Below, piece by piece: positions 1-10,408 of a stretch of 64,000 nt of DNA. Position 1 is the first letter of the stretch; every line of letters starts with the position of its first letter. The stretch comes from Methanospirillum lacunae (GTDB lineage: Archaea; Halobacteriota; Methanomicrobia; Methanomicrobiales; Methanospirillaceae). Under the pieces are notes generated by a model. It was not told where the DNA came from and searched no databases. It saw only the letters and a program-made list of their open reading frames with translations. The DNA lies in NCBI RefSeq assembly GCF_003173355.1, contig NZ_QGMY01000006.1:248001-312000 (forward strand), in the 5' to 3' direction. Position numbers and translations under genes: made by a program.

Positions 1-54
1 TGAAAAATTTTGTGCTCATTATGCCTCTTATGAGCAACACTGGAAATAAAAAAA

Positions 55-819
55 TTATTGGGTTCTGCTGATATGAAGAACCTGATCAAAGAAATGGTAC
101 TGAGTCCCGTCCATAAAGGCTACATCAGCACCTATTCGCTCCATGCAATTGTTTGAGGCAATGAAATTGACTGTAGATCCAACTTTGTTTCCAAGATCCT
201 TGGTTTCAGTTGTTCCATCCGGAGCATACCTTGTCACTTTCAGCGACTTGATGAGATTTTGACCAAAACCACCACGGAATTCAACGGTGATGGTGCTGAT
301 GTCAACATTCGCCTGAATGGCTACAGATTTGTTTCCTGGAATCTCTTCAACCGGAGCAGTCTTCAAGGATGGTGAAGCAGCGATCTCTTCGCAGGGATCA
401 ATCACTTTCTTAAAACCAACGCTACAGATACCAGATACTACAGGAAGTACTTCATTCAGGAACGGGTACTCAATTCCATCCATATATACCGCGGTCCCTG
501 TCACCTGGTCACCACACCCAGTTCCTGTAAATTTGACTGTATCTCCAGTTTGCCATCCAAGGTTCTTTGTCTCTGTTTTTCCGTCTGGTGATGTTACAGT
601 TATCTGTAAGGATTTTAGAAGATTCTGACCGAATCCACCACGGAATGTTGCAGTGATCGATGTTCCCATCTGATCAACCTGAACACCTATAGAGAGATTT
701 GCAGGAGGCTGAATTGTTTCTACGGGTACTGGAAATACACCATCTGTTGCTGTTACAATCCCCATTGCCATCAATGAAAGCAACGCAAGTCCCACCAGTA
801 GCGCTCTGGTTCCATCCAT
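55..819 (-). CDS. Secreted protein with two tandem copies of a beta-rich domain
   Basis: I do not recognise a named family. The 254-residue product starts with a signal-peptide-like segment (hydrophobic residues about 6-24) and then carries two homologous domains of about 75 residues. Both contain FRGGFGQNL.KSL, a DG.TETK.LG stretch, a V.F turn and MDG..Y.F..VL (about residues 56-130 and 176-250). Each copy has one or two cysteines in its second half. It lies 78 nt downstream of nusA but probably has its own promoter: a TATA-like AAATAGTATT on the minus strand is centred about 26 nt before the ATG, which would make the mRNA leaderless. There is no Shine-Dalgarno site. Export is inferred from the N-terminus, and the function is unknown. 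Confidence 0.85.
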   Translation of the reverse strand: MDGTRALLVGLALLSLMAMGIVTATDGVFPVPVETIQPPANLSIGVQVDQMGTSITATFRGGFGQNLLKSLQITVTSPDGKTETKNLGWQTGDTVKFTGTGCGDQVTGTAVYMDGIEYPFLNEVLPVVSGICSVGFKKVIDPCEEIAASPSLKTAPVEEIPGNKSVAIQANVDISTITVEFRGGFGQNLIKSLKVTRYAPDGTTETKDLGNKVGSTVNFIASNNCMERIGADVAFMDGTQYHFFDQVLHISRTQ

Positions 820-885
820 AATAGGAGTCTGTTCAACCTGAATACTATTTCAGGATTATGGTATGAATCAAAGAACGAAATTCAA

Positions 886-897
886 TGAAAAAAAGAA
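886..897 (-). terminator. T-tract terminator after nusA
   Basis: On the minus strand the nusA stop codon is followed at once by a run of seven T residues. Archaeal RNA polymerase commonly terminates at such T-tracts without a hairpin. It would end the rpo-rpl30e-nusA transcript before the secreted-protein gene. Confidence 0.45.
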
Positions 898-1326
898 TTA
901 CTCGAGAATAATGTTCTGGATATTATGTTCGCGGAGAGCAAGCATCTTTGTGCGGTTCAAATTTTTACCCGCTTTCCCTATTGCTAGTCCGCGATCCTCA
1001 TCCCTGATCACCACGTGGGCGATCTGGTCACCATGATAATCCGAGTATTGTATCTCGGTCACCTTGGCAGGATGGAAGCAGTTCTTGAGGAACTGGGTCG
1101 GATCATCCGAGTACTCCACAACCTCACAGCGCTTGCCAAGTGTCTCGGCTGCTTTCTTAATATTGGCACCCTGTTTGCCAATGGCAAGCCCCATCTCACC
1201 GTTATTTACGATGAAGATAAACCGGTTATTCTCTTCGTCGGCGATGACGTCACGGCTTCCAGCACCAGTCAGGTGTTCAAACCGGGCAATCAGAGCCAGT
1301 TTCTCTTCGTTAAGAACTACTCCCAT
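898..1326 (-). CDS. nusA: NusA-like KH-domain transcription factor
   Basis: The archaeal NusA homologue (142 residues) is the short form made only of two KH domains, without the S1 and acidic domains of bacterial NusA. Two KH signature loops are visible, GLAIGKQGANIKKA (about residues 47-60) and GLAIGKAGKNLNR (about 113-125). It probably binds nascent RNA during elongation or termination. It is the last gene of the RNA polymerase operon: the L30e stop lies 9 nt upstream and a GAGTGAT Shine-Dalgarno site sits just before its ATG. In many euryarchaea this operon continues with rps12, rps7 and elongation factors. Here it stops at a T-tract instead. Confidence 0.95.
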   Translation of the reverse strand: MGVVLNEEKLALIARFEHLTGAGSRDVIADEENNRFIFIVNNGEMGLAIGKQGANIKKAAETLGKRCEVVEYSDDPTQFLKNCFHPAKVTEIQYSDYHGDQIAHVVIRDEDRGLAIGKAGKNLNRTKMLALREHNIQNIILE

Positions 1327-1335
1327 ATCACTCGC

Positions 1336-1623
1336 TTACCTTGAAAGGCTCAGAATGTCAGACTCGCCTGCTTCTACAACTGCCAGGGCGCTTACCATGA
1401 ATGGCTTACCACAGGCACGGCCGAGCTGGACACTTGAACCCGGGAAGGTATGAGCCTTTACATCTTCCTTACCAGAAAGAAACTCGACAAACTCCTTCGG
1501 GCAGTTTCCTGCAACCACGATGAGCTGTGCTTTTTTGCTCTCAATACACTCTTTTGTCTCATTCTGACCAAGGATCACAGTCCCGGTCTTGATAGCCCGT
1601 CTAAGGGAAGTGTTGAAATCCAT
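1336..1623 (-). CDS. rpl30e: 50S ribosomal protein L30e
   Basis: A 95-residue protein of the L7Ae/L30e fold, the normal length for archaeal L30e. Typical elements are visible: an N-terminal helix with LRRAIKTGTVILG, the IVVAGNCP strand-turn, and the C-terminal GRACGKPFMVSALAVV. L30e is a large-subunit ribosomal protein and is conserved at this place between rpoA2 and nusA in archaea. It starts 10 nt after the rpoA2 stop, so it is very probably cotranscribed with and translationally dependent on the polymerase genes. Confidence 0.95.
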   Translation of the reverse strand: MDFNTSLRRAIKTGTVILGQNETKECIESKKAQLIVVAGNCPKEFVEFLSGKEDVKAHTFPGSSVQLGRACGKPFMVSALAVVEAGESDILSLSR

Positions 1624-1633
1624 ATGAAATACC

Positions 1634-3625
1634 CTATACTTTCTGCCTTACTACTAATTTAACATCCCCGGTCCCGAGCTGAATCGGCTGGCCGACAATG
1701 ACATTCTCAGTAACTCCGCAGAGAACATCTGCTTCGTGAGCTACCGCTGCATCCAGGAGGTGATTGACAGTCACTTCGAATGCTGCACGTGAGAGAACAC
1801 TCTCCTTCTCTCCTGCAATTCCGTGACGTCCGATCTGCTTGACTTCGCCTTCCATGCACATCATATCTGCAACGAGCATGATATGACGGACATCGACCAT
1901 GATACCCTGTTCACCAAGGGTTGCAAGGGCTTCATTGATGATGGCATTACGGGCGGCTTCAATACCAAGAACCTGGGAGATCTCGTTGATGTTGTTGGTC
2001 CTCGTCCGTGAGGTATCAACTCCGCGGACAGCAAAGACATCCTTCAGGTTTGAACCCTCGGTGTAGAGAATGTACTCACCAGACTCTTTCCTGACCACTA
2101 CACGCTCGATATCATCGATTCCCTGGACGATGACGTTCCGAACATGCTCCTTAAGTTGGAAGAGGTTCTGATAACTCCCACGATCCTTGGGAAGGAAGAC
2201 AATGATCCCGTTTGCCTCGTCAATCTCATGATCAAAATCACGGTAGTGGCGACGCTCACGGATCTTCTTCGGTCCTGCCTCAAGGATCTCCTTTACTGAT
2301 ATTTTCCTCTTGTCACAGACCTGCTTGTTCAGGTGAACAACGATCTGCATCTTTGCCATATCAGTGGTGATATCACCAAACTCCTGAAGGGGAGCTGCTT
2401 CAATCTGCCATGAGACCTGTCTGGCCTTATCACGATCTGCAGCATACCCCTCTCGGAGGTAGATAGTCATCGTTGGCGTGGAGGGCTCCTTCCTGGCATC
2501 CATGATCTCTATGAGACGGGGAAGACCCAGGGTAACGTTGATCTCGGCTACTCCTGCGTAGTGGAAGGTACGCATGGTCATCTGGGTACCTGGCTCACCA
2601 ATGGACTGTGCAGCCACAATCCCCACAGCTTCACATGGCTCAATTCGGGTATGTTTATACTCCTTGATTACCTGGGCCATGATAGCAGAGAACTGCTCAT
2701 TAGAAATAATCCGGTTTGGAGCTTCAACACCCTCAGTCTCACGCTTGATGAGGATCTTTGCAAGAGCGGTGTTGGTTCGGTGCGGAAGATTGGGCTCCAG
2801 GATACTGAAAAATCGGTTATTGATTCTGGTGAGAGACTCTGGGTGTTCTAGAAGATCTTCAATCCGTGGAAGGTGATCACGGAGCAGTTCCCTGAACTTA
2901 TCCTGCTGAAACCGGTCAAGCGCCTCAAACTGGGAGAGATCAACCCATTCAGGGATCTTCATCTCTTCAACAGGCTCTTCACGACGAACCGGGATATCAC
3001 CTTTGCCGAGATCTGCAGGTAACGGATATGCCTGGACCAGCCAGTTCTCGAAATTACCCTGCTTCAACTGCTCAGTAAGGAAGACATTATACTGTTTCTG
3101 GGTGAGCCTGAAGTTCGGGTTCTCATCTTTCTTGAACTCTTTTATCTGTTCTTTCAGGAGTTTCTCAATCCGCTCAGGTATTTCAGGAATCTTCTCTACA
3201 GTCAGAATATGATCTGCGAAGAATTCCCTGATCTCTATAGCCTTCTTGTCCTGATTGGTGAGTTTGGTCTTACGGATCGGGGTGATTATGACTTCGCCTT
3301 CAACGACTGGAAGTATTTCATCAAGAACCTCACTCTCCGGTTCATGATCCTGCAGAGTCAGCTGGTAAAAGCGGTCATTGAGCCACTCATAGAACTTTTC
3401 TGCATGGATGAGATCCTCCATTCTGGCGATAAAAGCCTGGTCATCAAGAAGGGAATCCTCAACACCTTCTTCCTCCTTCATCACCCATTCGACCATCTCC
3501 ATGAGGATTTCTCTGATATGGTCAGGGACATCCTCTGGAAACTTCCGTTTTACCCGGTGCTCCTCAAAATATTTCAGCACCGCCTTGGCAGCCTCGGATG
3601 AGATGTCGGGAAGTTCTCCCATCAT
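1634..3625 (-). CDS. rpoA2: DNA-directed RNA polymerase subunit A'' with long N-terminal extension
   Basis: The C-terminal part of the largest RNA polymerase subunit. The canonical core begins near residue 275 and contains [20 protein letters not shown] followed by MRTFHYAG and [13 protein letters not shown] (about 331-379). These form the bridge-helix/trigger-loop side of the active centre. The product has 663 residues, whereas A'' is normally about 380-400. The additional roughly 270 N-terminal residues are charged and helical and contain two clearly related units (about 17-88 and 133-200), which also resemble the native A'' N-terminal element. The ATG overlaps the rpoA1 stop (TAATG) and follows a strong AAGGAGGAG site, so the long form is the one initiated. 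No intein motifs were seen. Confidence 0.95.
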   Translation of the reverse strand: MMGELPDISSEAAKAVLKYFEEHRVKRKFPEDVPDHIREILMEMVEWVMKEEEGVEDSLLDDQAFIARMEDLIHAEKFYEWLNDRFYQLTLQDHEPESEVLDEILPVVEGEVIITPIRKTKLTNQDKKAIEIREFFADHILTVEKIPEIPERIEKLLKEQIKEFKKDENPNFRLTQKQYNVFLTEQLKQGNFENWLVQAYPLPADLGKGDIPVRREEPVEEMKIPEWVDLSQFEALDRFQQDKFRELLRDHLPRIEDLLEHPESLTRINNRFFSILEPNLPHRTNTALAKILIKRETEGVEAPNRIISNEQFSAIMAQVIKEYKHTRIEPCEAVGIVAAQSIGEPGTQMTMRTFHYAGVAEINVTLGLPRLIEIMDARKEPSTPTMTIYLREGYAADRDKARQVSWQIEAAPLQEFGDITTDMAKMQIVVHLNKQVCDKRKISVKEILEAGPKKIRERRHYRDFDHEIDEANGIIVFLPKDRGSYQNLFQLKEHVRNVIVQGIDDIERVVVRKESGEYILYTEGSNLKDVFAVRGVDTSRTRTNNINEISQVLGIEAARNAIINEALATLGEQGIMVDVRHIMLVADMMCMEGEVKQIGRHGIAGEKESVLSRAAFEVTVNHLLDAAVAHEADVLCGVTENVIVGQPIQLGTGDVKLVVRQKV

Positions 3626-6285
3626 TAGATCTCCTCCTTGAGGATGTTACCAACGATACCCTCGACATCTACAGGCTCACCAAATGAACTTTTCATCGGG
3701 TCGGTTGAATCTTCACCATACTCGATCTGGATGATACGACCTCCGGTTGTCCGGACTGACCCGTCGTATGCAACCTTGAGATCCTGCAATGCGTTGATCA
3801 TACGTCGCTGGAGATAACCAGACTGTGAAGTACGGACTGCAGTATCCACAAGACCTTCACGACCTCCGATTGCATGGAAGAAGAATTCAGTCGGGTTAAG
3901 TCCGGACTTGTAACTGTTCATAACAAACCCGTGACCCATTGCTCCGCGTTCATTCTTCTTGAAATGGGGAAGGGTACGATCCTCATACCCTCGCATAATT
4001 CGCTCACCACGAACTGCCTGCTGTCCGACGCAACCTGCCATCTGAGTCAGGTTGAGCATCGAACCACGGGCCCCAGAAACAGCCATGACCACTGCTGAGT
4101 TTGAGAGACCAAGGTGACGACCTGCAATCTCACCAGTGTTATCACGAGCCTTTCCAAGCACCTGCATGATCTGCATTTCAAGGGTTTCTTCAGGAGTCCG
4201 GCCTGGCATTGGCTCAAGCTGACCCTCTTCGAAGATCTTGATCCTTCGATCCACATCTTCAGAAGCCTGGGCCAGTACCTCACGAATCTGACCATAATCA
4301 CTCTTGGACAGGTCTTCATCATCAATGCCGAATGTAAACCCATCATGCATGATTGCACGGATTGAGAGCCTGGTTACATCATCAATGAACTGGGCTGCCC
4401 GGGCATATCCGTACTGCCTGATGATCCGGTGAAGGATTGCACCATCGAATGCACCGACGGCACGCTTATCGATAACACCAGATACAAGGTCACCGTCGCG
4501 GATCTGAACATATGCGTCACGGTCACACTCTACTTTCAGGCATTGTTCGCAGTTCTTACAGGAAGATGCCTGGAAGACCATGTTCATATCGCTCGGGAGA
4601 ATCCTGGAGAAGACCTGCTTATTACTCCAGTAGTTAACTCCATTCTCTACCTTGCCAGGTTTTCCTAGGCGATCAACATTGTTATTTTTGAGAAGATCGA
4701 TCGCCTCACTCTTGGTAAACCACCTGAGCTCATGAGTGAGCAGGAAAATCCCAGAGATGTGGTCATGGATTCCACCGATGATCGGACCACCGAAACGTGG
4801 AGAGAGAATATTTTCCTGCACACTTGCAAGCATTGCTGCTTCTGCCCGGGCCTCTTCGGTCTGCGGGATGTGCAGGTTCATCTCATCACCATCAAAATCT
4901 GCGTTATATGGTGGACAGACTGCAGGGTTGAGTCTGAATGTCTTCCCATCCATCAGTTTTACCCAGTGGGCCATGATGGACATCCGGTGAAGGGACGGCT
5001 GACGGTTGAAGAGCACAATGTCGCCATCACGAAGGTGACGCTCAACAATCCACCCGGGTTCAATCTGTTCAGAAACAAACTCAAGGTTCCCGTCTTCTGT
5101 TCCAGTCCCTTTCACAAGCCGGATACGCCGCTTGTCAGGCCTGATAACATAGTTGGCTCCGCACGGACTCTTCACCCAGGGTCTTTCAGGACCGATTTTG
5201 ACGATCTGGCGAAGCTCATCTATGTTGTATATAGTAGCCTGAACAGGGATGGTCATCTCGTTGGCAATCTTTAGTGGAATACCTACTTCGTTGACCGAAA
5301 GGTTCGGACTTGGGGAAATGACAGTACGTGATGAAAAGTTGACACGCTTTCCAGACAAACTTCCACGAAAACGACCATCTTTTCCTTTGAGACGCTGGGA
5401 GAGGGTTTTGAGTGGCCGTCCTGACCGGTGACGTGCAGGCGGACATCCTGCAACTTCATTGTCCATGTACGTGGTGACATGGTATTGAAGCAGTTCCCAC
5501 AGATCCTCAATGATCAGTTGTGGTGCTCCGGCATCCTGATTCTCTTTGAAACGCTGGTTGATACGGATGATATCCACAAGTTTGTGAGTCAGATCATCCT
5601 CTGACCGCTGACCATTTTCCAGAATAATGGACGGCCGCATTGTAACCGGTGGAACAGGAAGCACGGTGAGGATGGTCCATTCCGGCCGTGCCACCGAAGG
5701 CTCAATTCCGAGGTGAATCAGATCCTCGTCCGGGATTTTTTCAAGTCGGGCCCTGATATCTGCAGGTGTCAGTTTGTTCTCAACTTTTTTGCCACGATCA
5801 TCGGTTGTGACTTCGGCGAACGTAGTTGGTTTTTCAAAGTTAATTTTAAGCTGCTGCTCTCCACAGTGGGGGCAGATACGCTCCTTTTTAACATCTTTCT
5901 CAGAGAGAGAGTCACCACTGCTCTCATCCTCTGGTCCCATGATCTTCTCAATCTCTTCAGGTGAGAGAAGGAGGCGACCACATTCACGGCAGGTAACCCT
6001 GAGCAGTTTCCTGATCAGACGAGTGTACCCTACGTGTATGACCGGTTTAGCGAGTTCGATGTGACCAAAGTGGCCAGGACATTCACCAGCCTTCTGACTG
6101 CAGGTCTTACATCGAAGACCAGGGTCGATGACACCAAGGTGAAGATCCATAAGACCCTGTGGATACGGAAACCCATCATCATCATAGGTGTCTGCCCATA
6201 TGATCTTACGGACACTCATCTGGCGGATCTCTTTCGGGGAGAGGAGACCGAACTCAATCCTTCCAATTCGTTTTGGGCTTGGCAT
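3625..6285 (-). CDS. rpoA1: DNA-directed RNA polymerase subunit A'
   Basis: The N-terminal two thirds of the largest subunit (886 residues, normal length). The catalytic motif [10 protein letters not shown] is at 461-470, and its three aspartates (463, 465, 467) hold the catalytic Mg2+. The clamp zinc site uses C59, C62, C69 and H72. Further zinc pairs are CRECG (about 99-103) and CPHCG (138-142). A four-cysteine cluster (576, 579, 582, 587) lies in the region after the active site, and I believe it is also found in other euryarchaeal A' proteins. The gene sits between rpoB1 and rpoA2. Its ATG follows a strong AAGGAGGAGTGAA site that overlaps the rpoB1 stop region. Confidence 0.98.
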   Translation of the reverse strand: MPSPKRIGRIEFGLLSPKEIRQMSVRKIIWADTYDDDGFPYPQGLMDLHLGVIDPGLRCKTCSQKAGECPGHFGHIELAKPVIHVGYTRLIRKLLRVTCRECGRLLLSPEEIEKIMGPEDESSGDSLSEKDVKKERICPHCGEQQLKINFEKPTTFAEVTTDDRGKKVENKLTPADIRARLEKIPDEDLIHLGIEPSVARPEWTILTVLPVPPVTMRPSIILENGQRSEDDLTHKLVDIIRINQRFKENQDAGAPQLIIEDLWELLQYHVTTYMDNEVAGCPPARHRSGRPLKTLSQRLKGKDGRFRGSLSGKRVNFSSRTVISPSPNLSVNEVGIPLKIANEMTIPVQATIYNIDELRQIVKIGPERPWVKSPCGANYVIRPDKRRIRLVKGTGTEDGNLEFVSEQIEPGWIVERHLRDGDIVLFNRQPSLHRMSIMAHWVKLMDGKTFRLNPAVCPPYNADFDGDEMNLHIPQTEEARAEAAMLASVQENILSPRFGGPIIGGIHDHISGIFLLTHELRWFTKSEAIDLLKNNNVDRLGKPGKVENGVNYWSNKQVFSRILPSDMNMVFQASSCKNCEQCLKVECDRDAYVQIRDGDLVSGVIDKRAVGAFDGAILHRIIRQYGYARAAQFIDDVTRLSIRAIMHDGFTFGIDDEDLSKSDYGQIREVLAQASEDVDRRIKIFEEGQLEPMPGRTPEETLEMQIMQVLGKARDNTGEIAGRHLGLSNSAVVMAVSGARGSMLNLTQMAGCVGQQAVRGERIMRGYEDRTLPHFKKNERGAMGHGFVMNSYKSGLNPTEFFFHAIGGREGLVDTAVRTSQSGYLQRRMINALQDLKVAYDGSVRTTGGRIIQIEYGEDSTDPMKSSFGEPVDVEGIVGNILKEEI

Positions 6286-6296
6286 TTCACTCCTCC

Positions 6297-8117
6297 TTAT
6301 ACGACATCCTCAAGATTGAGACGGGGCGCAATCATCATACTCTTCATCTCATCGAGGAGGAGTTTGAATGCGTAACTCATCTCAACAGGATAAATGTCTG
6401 TCTCATTGCCACAATTGAGGCAACGGGTGATGTTCATCTTCCGGTCGAGCATTGCCACCATACCACAGTTGGCACAGACAAACTCGGTGACCTTATCAGA
6501 CTCTTCAAGCAGACGCTCTTTCAGAGCCATTGCTGCTCCGTGTCCGATCATCACATCACGTTCCATCTCACCAAAACGAAGACCTCCTTCACGGGCACGA
6601 CCTTCAGTTGGCTGACGTGTCAGCACCTGAACCGGACCACGTGAACGTGCATGCATCTTCGAGGAAACCATGTGGTAGAGTTTCTGATAGTAGATGACAC
6701 CGATGTAGATGTCTGCCTGGAACCTCCGTCCGGTGATTCCATCCCACATGGCCTGGCGGCCGGTGTGCGAAAATCCAAATGCCTTGAGAGAAGAACGGAG
6801 GTCTTCTTCACGGGCACCTGAAAAGGCTGTTCCGTTGACACGGTGACCCTCAAGTGACCCGACCTTTCCACCAAGCATCTCAAGCATATGCCCGATGGTC
6901 ATACGCGATGGAATAGCATGCGGATTGATAACCAGATCAGGTTGCATACCAAGTTCGGTGAATGGCATGTCAACTGCAGGTGTGATGAGTCCGACGACTC
7001 CCTTCTGTCCGTGCCGTGATGCAAACTTGTCACCGACTTCAGGGATACGAAGGTCACGGGTTCTGACCTTGACAAGTTTGGAGTTGTTTTCTCCTTCAGT
7101 CAGGATAACAGTGTCAACGATACCATGCTCATTGCTTCGCATGGTAACAGAAGTATCACGCCGTTTCTCAACCGTTATCAGTTCAGAACTTGGTTCTTCA
7201 AGGAAACGTGGTGGAGAGGTCTTGCCGATAATAACATCCTTCTCATTGACAACAGTTTCAGGGTTGATGATACCATCGTCGTCCAGGTTAGCATAATAGT
7301 CGGCACCGTGGGCACCGACGACGTCCTCATCAGGTACCTGAATACGGTCAATCTGACCTCCCGGATACCGGCGTTCCTCACCTTCATAGGTTCTTAAAAA
7401 GTGGGATCTGCCAAGACCACGGTCAATTGAGGCCTTATTGAAGATGAGTGCATCTTCAATGTTGTACCCTTCGTACGAAAGGATAGCAACCACAAAGTTC
7501 TGACCTGCAGCCCGGTCATCTGATCCGATTCCTTCAGATGTCTGGGTATAAACGAGAGGTTTCTGAACATAGTGAAGCAGGTGACCACGGGTATCAGGTC
7601 GGAGTTTCATATTGGCATTGGCAAACCCGAGCGCCTGCTTGACCATTCCTGCTCCCATCGTTACACGCGGGGATGCATTGTGTTCAGGGAACGGAACATG
7701 AGCTGCCCCTATACCGAGAATGAGAGATGGATCGATCTCAAGATGAGTATGATTCGGCGTGATATCATCAGGAGTCATTGCAATGAAGAGATCCTCTTCC
7801 TCTTCTGCATCGACAAATTCGATAACACCGCTTGTGATCAGGTCCAGAAATGCGATCTCCTTGTTTTTCAGTTTCTGGAGATCATCCTCGGTGATCAGTG
7901 GTTTTCCATCCTGAAGAACAATCAACGGTCTGCGGGCACGCCCACGATCAGTATGAATGATAATGTCGCCGTTGAACTCCTTGTGCGAACAGTTCACCTC
8001 GGTTGAGATGACTCCCTGCCTGCGCATGGTCCTGATCTTCTGTACCAGACCCTTGGGATCATCAACAAGGCCGATCAGTGCTCCGTCTACGAACACACGT
8101 GATTTTGTCTCTATCAC
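6297..8117 (-). CDS. rpoB1: DNA-directed RNA polymerase subunit B'
   Basis: The C-terminal half of the second-largest subunit (606 residues), split from B'' as in methanogens and halophiles. The invariant [12 protein letters not shown] lies at 362-373. A C-terminal zinc site is visible as CANCG...CLNCG (about 545-565), next to the RF GEMERD conserved block. Translation starts at GTG, and the first four bases GTGA overlap the TGA stop of rpoB2. This indicates tight translational coupling and equal expression of B'' and B'. Confidence 0.98.
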   Translation of the reverse strand: MIETKSRVFVDGALIGLVDDPKGLVQKIRTMRRQGVISTEVNCSHKEFNGDIIIHTDRGRARRPLIVLQDGKPLITEDDLQKLKNKEIAFLDLITSGVIEFVDAEEEEDLFIAMTPDDITPNHTHLEIDPSLILGIGAAHVPFPEHNASPRVTMGAGMVKQALGFANANMKLRPDTRGHLLHYVQKPLVYTQTSEGIGSDDRAAGQNFVVAILSYEGYNIEDALIFNKASIDRGLGRSHFLRTYEGEERRYPGGQIDRIQVPDEDVVGAHGADYYANLDDDGIINPETVVNEKDVIIGKTSPPRFLEEPSSELITVEKRRDTSVTMRSNEHGIVDTVILTEGENNSKLVKVRTRDLRIPEVGDKFASRHGQKGVVGLITPAVDMPFTELGMQPDLVINPHAIPSRMTIGHMLEMLGGKVGSLEGHRVNGTAFSGAREEDLRSSLKAFGFSHTGRQAMWDGITGRRFQADIYIGVIYYQKLYHMVSSKMHARSRGPVQVLTRQPTEGRAREGGLRFGEMERDVMIGHGAAMALKERLLEESDKVTEFVCANCGMVAMLDRKMNITRCLNCGNETDIYPVEMSYAFKLLLDEMKSMMIAPRLNLEDVV

Positions 8118-9673
8118 TGAATTTCACCCCTGATCTGTTCGACACCAAGGCCGTAGAGCATCCTGATGATCTCTTCATCATCATACACTCCTTTGCTGAT
8201 CTCGACCATCTGGGCAAAGTTTTTCACCAGACCACAGTTCGGACCTTCAGGAGTTTCACTCGGACAGATTCGACCCCATTGTGTCGGGTGCAGATCACGA
8301 GCCTCGAAGTGAGGCTGGGAACGTGAGAGCGGAGAAATGACACGCCGGAGGTGAGAGAGGACACTCATGTGATCAATCCGGTCAAGGAGCTGAGATACAC
8401 CAGTCCTTCCTCCAACCCAGTTACCAGTTGCAAGCGGATGAAGCAGGCGTTCAGTCAGCACATCAGCACGAACAGCGGTTGCAATTGAGAGATCACGGTG
8501 CCTCATGCTGGCACGCTCAAGCTGATATTTAATATCACGGGTAAGCCTGTTCAATGAGATACGGAAGAGATCCTCCATCAGGTCACCAGCGAGTTTGAGC
8601 CGCTTGTTTGCGTAGTGATCTTTATCATCAATACGTCTGCGGTCAAGAACAAGATCGAAGCAGGCTTCAGCCATACGTCCAAGGAAATGGGCTTTTGCAA
8701 GTCTGACGGAACGGACGATCTTCATCTGTTCCTCATCTTCCTCATGCACAAACCGCGGCATCATGTAATTGAGATGTGGAAGCAGGTAGTTGTCAAGTAC
8801 GAACTCAGCCCGTTTCTTCTGGTAATCACGAGTCTGGTTTGGTGCAAGTTTCTTACCAACGTACATTACTCCACATTCAACCGAATCACATTCACTCTCT
8901 TCAAGATTCTGCATCATGAAGGTGAGAATCTCTTCATCGGTTGAGACAGCTTTGACAACCTCTGCATCGCTGGTCATCCCGAGTGCCCGCATCAGATCTA
9001 CAAACCGGAGGTGCCCAGCTACTGATGGGAACGTGACCTCAAGCAGGTTCTTGCGGTTACGCTCGACGACTACAAGTGCACGATAACCCCTGAACTGGGA
9101 GAACACCTTAGCTACATAAATTCGTTCGTTGTATCTCTCGGTGTACTCGGTCATGATCTTGTTTGAGGCAAGATCCTCAAGCGTCATCAGCACACGCTCA
9201 GTTCCGTTGACTATGAAATAGCCACCGGGATCAAGTGGATCCTCCCCATGAGAAACACGCTCCTCCTCAGTCAGACCAGACAGGTTGCATGCAACTGAAC
9301 CAACCATGATCGGGAGCTGCCCAATGGTTGCAGTCACCGGTTCCTGCCGGACACCACCCTGGATAAGGGTGAGATCTAGCTGAATCGGTGCCGCATATGT
9401 AATATTGCGAAGCCGTGCCTCTCCAGGGAATAGTTCAGACTGCGATCCGTCTGCTTCCCGTACAAGAGGACGTAATATTTTCAGATCTCCAAGCTCAACC
9501 GATACTGGTTCGTTCCCTTTACCCCGTGACTCAATGTCTGTTTCAATGATCCGCTGTTCTTCAACAACCTTATGCAGATTATGAGTCAGAAAATAATTGA
9601 ACGAATCCAGTTGATGCCGGGCTACATGGTCCCGGGCAAAATATGCCTGTGAAAGGATGCTCCTATCAATCAA
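8114..9673 (-). CDS. rpoB2: DNA-directed RNA polymerase subunit B''
   Basis: The N-terminal half of the second-largest subunit (519 residues), covering the lobe and protrusion. Characteristic stretches include [10 protein letters not shown] near the start, [13 protein letters not shown], and the C-terminal [14 protein letters not shown]-type motif ([19 protein letters not shown]). The best start is a TTG codon 16 nt after the rpoH stop, because it places the conserved N-terminus correctly and there is no in-frame ATG nearby. It is the second gene of the operon, and its 3' end overlaps rpoB1 by four bases. Confidence 0.97.
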   Translation of the reverse strand: MIDRSILSQAYFARDHVARHQLDSFNYFLTHNLHKVVEEQRIIETDIESRGKGNEPVSVELGDLKILRPLVREADGSQSELFPGEARLRNITYAAPIQLDLTLIQGGVRQEPVTATIGQLPIMVGSVACNLSGLTEEERVSHGEDPLDPGGYFIVNGTERVLMTLEDLASNKIMTEYTERYNERIYVAKVFSQFRGYRALVVVERNRKNLLEVTFPSVAGHLRFVDLMRALGMTSDAEVVKAVSTDEEILTFMMQNLEESECDSVECGVMYVGKKLAPNQTRDYQKKRAEFVLDNYLLPHLNYMMPRFVHEEDEEQMKIVRSVRLAKAHFLGRMAEACFDLVLDRRRIDDKDHYANKRLKLAGDLMEDLFRISLNRLTRDIKYQLERASMRHRDLSIATAVRADVLTERLLHPLATGNWVGGRTGVSQLLDRIDHMSVLSHLRRVISPLSRSQPHFEARDLHPTQWGRICPSETPEGPNCGLVKNFAQMVEISKGVYDDEEIIRMLYGLGVEQIRGEIQ

Positions 9674-9689
9674 AAGATCAGCCCCAGGC

Positions 9690-9947
9690 TCACTTCTTGG
9701 GTCTCTTTACTACCTGACGGTAGGACTCTGCACGACCAGCAGTCATGCTCTTTCTGACGATCTTGATGACATCATTGATCCGGGCCCCTATGGCAAGCAC
9801 TGCCGGATCATCATGATAAATCTTGGGCAGGTGTTCCTGCCCGATATTATACTTGGAAAAGAGCGCTTTGACATCTTCATCGCTCATGATACTGTGCTCT
9901 GGTACCATCTCATGCTTAAGTACATTCAGCTCGGCGTTCAACGCCAT
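9690..9947 (-). CDS. rpoH: DNA-directed RNA polymerase subunit H
   Basis: Archaeal subunit H (homologue of the C-terminal domain of eukaryotic Rpb5), 85 residues. Family features are the H.MVPEH.IMS start of the domain, [10 protein letters not shown], and the C-terminal [13 protein letters not shown]...YR.VV. It helps shape the lower jaw of the polymerase. It is the first protein gene of the operon, as in most euryarchaea, and lies about 70 nt downstream of tRNA-Lys on the same strand, so the tRNA may be cotranscribed with it. Confidence 0.97.
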   Translation of the reverse strand: MALNAELNVLKHEMVPEHSIMSDEDVKALFSKYNIGQEHLPKIYHDDPAVLAIGARINDVIKIVRKSMTAGRAESYRQVVKRPKK

Positions 9948-10016
9948 ACCCCCTCGATTGCTACAGCAATTCGATTAAAAAATCTGTGCACGAAAAAACC
10001 ACAACTGCAAGTGGAA

Positions 10017-10090
10017 CGGGCTCGAGGGGATTTGAACCCCCGACCACCTGGTTAAAAGCCAGGCGCTCTGCCAAACTGAGCTACGAACCC
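10017..10090 (-). tRNA. tRNA-Lys (anticodon TTT)
   Basis: A complete 74-nt cloverleaf on the minus strand. The acceptor stem is GGGTTCG/CGAGCCC, the D arm AGCTC...GAGC, the anticodon stem CCTGG/CCAGG, and the T arm GGGGG TTCAAAT CCCCT. The anticodon loop CTTTTAA has anticodon TTT at 10054-10056, reading AAA and AAG. No CCA is encoded. It stands directly before rpoH. A TATA-like element about 26 nt upstream fits an archaeal tRNA promoter. Confidence 0.97.
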
Positions 10091-10408
10091 CCTTTCTCAT
10101 CTCTCTTGTAGCATCATAAAGAGGCTGCAATAAGGGATAAAGGTTTGCCTATCTCCTCATGTTTCAGAACTGATCACCTTCATCAGACTGATCTGAAACC
10201 GGGATAAACCCACCAAACAACAAGATGCTGGGTGGCGCGTGAATAACTTATATGCTGGAGCAGATAAACAGTTCTACTGGAATCACTGTTCATACACAAA
10301 TATAGCTGAAGGGATCCCTTGATCCTGAAGTCAATAGGTACTCAGAGATTCCGTTTTTTCAGGAGCGATACTGAGTGGTACCAATATGGCTAATACAGGC
10401 TGGGCATC
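10091..10408. other. Intergenic region between tRNA-Lys and the divergent gene
   Basis: About 320 bases without a convincing gene. On the minus strand a TATA-like TCTTTATGAT (10113-10122) is placed to start transcription at the tRNA-Lys 5' end. On the plus strand AACTTATATG (about 10245-10253) could be a TATA box for the gene at 10409, giving a leader of roughly 130 nt. Nothing else was recognised. Confidence 0.5.
10113..10122 (-). promoter_or_regulatory. TATA box for tRNA-Lys / rpo operon
   Basis: TCTTTATGAT on the minus strand, centred about 26 nt before the tRNA-Lys 5' end, which is the usual archaeal TATA-to-start distance. It may drive the tRNA alone or also rpoH and downstream genes. 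Confidence 0.45.

Noticed and set aside
2780-3625. Intein or frameshift as the reason for the long A''
   Set aside because: The additional residues are N-terminal, before the conserved core, with no intein splice motifs (no Cys/Ser junction with a terminal His-Asn) and one continuous frame from a well-supported ATG.
3200-9000. Long opposite-strand open frames inside rpoA/rpoB genes (for example 4732-5274 plus)
   Set aside because: They are antisense to highly conserved polymerase genes, lack ribosome sites and resemble no protein family.
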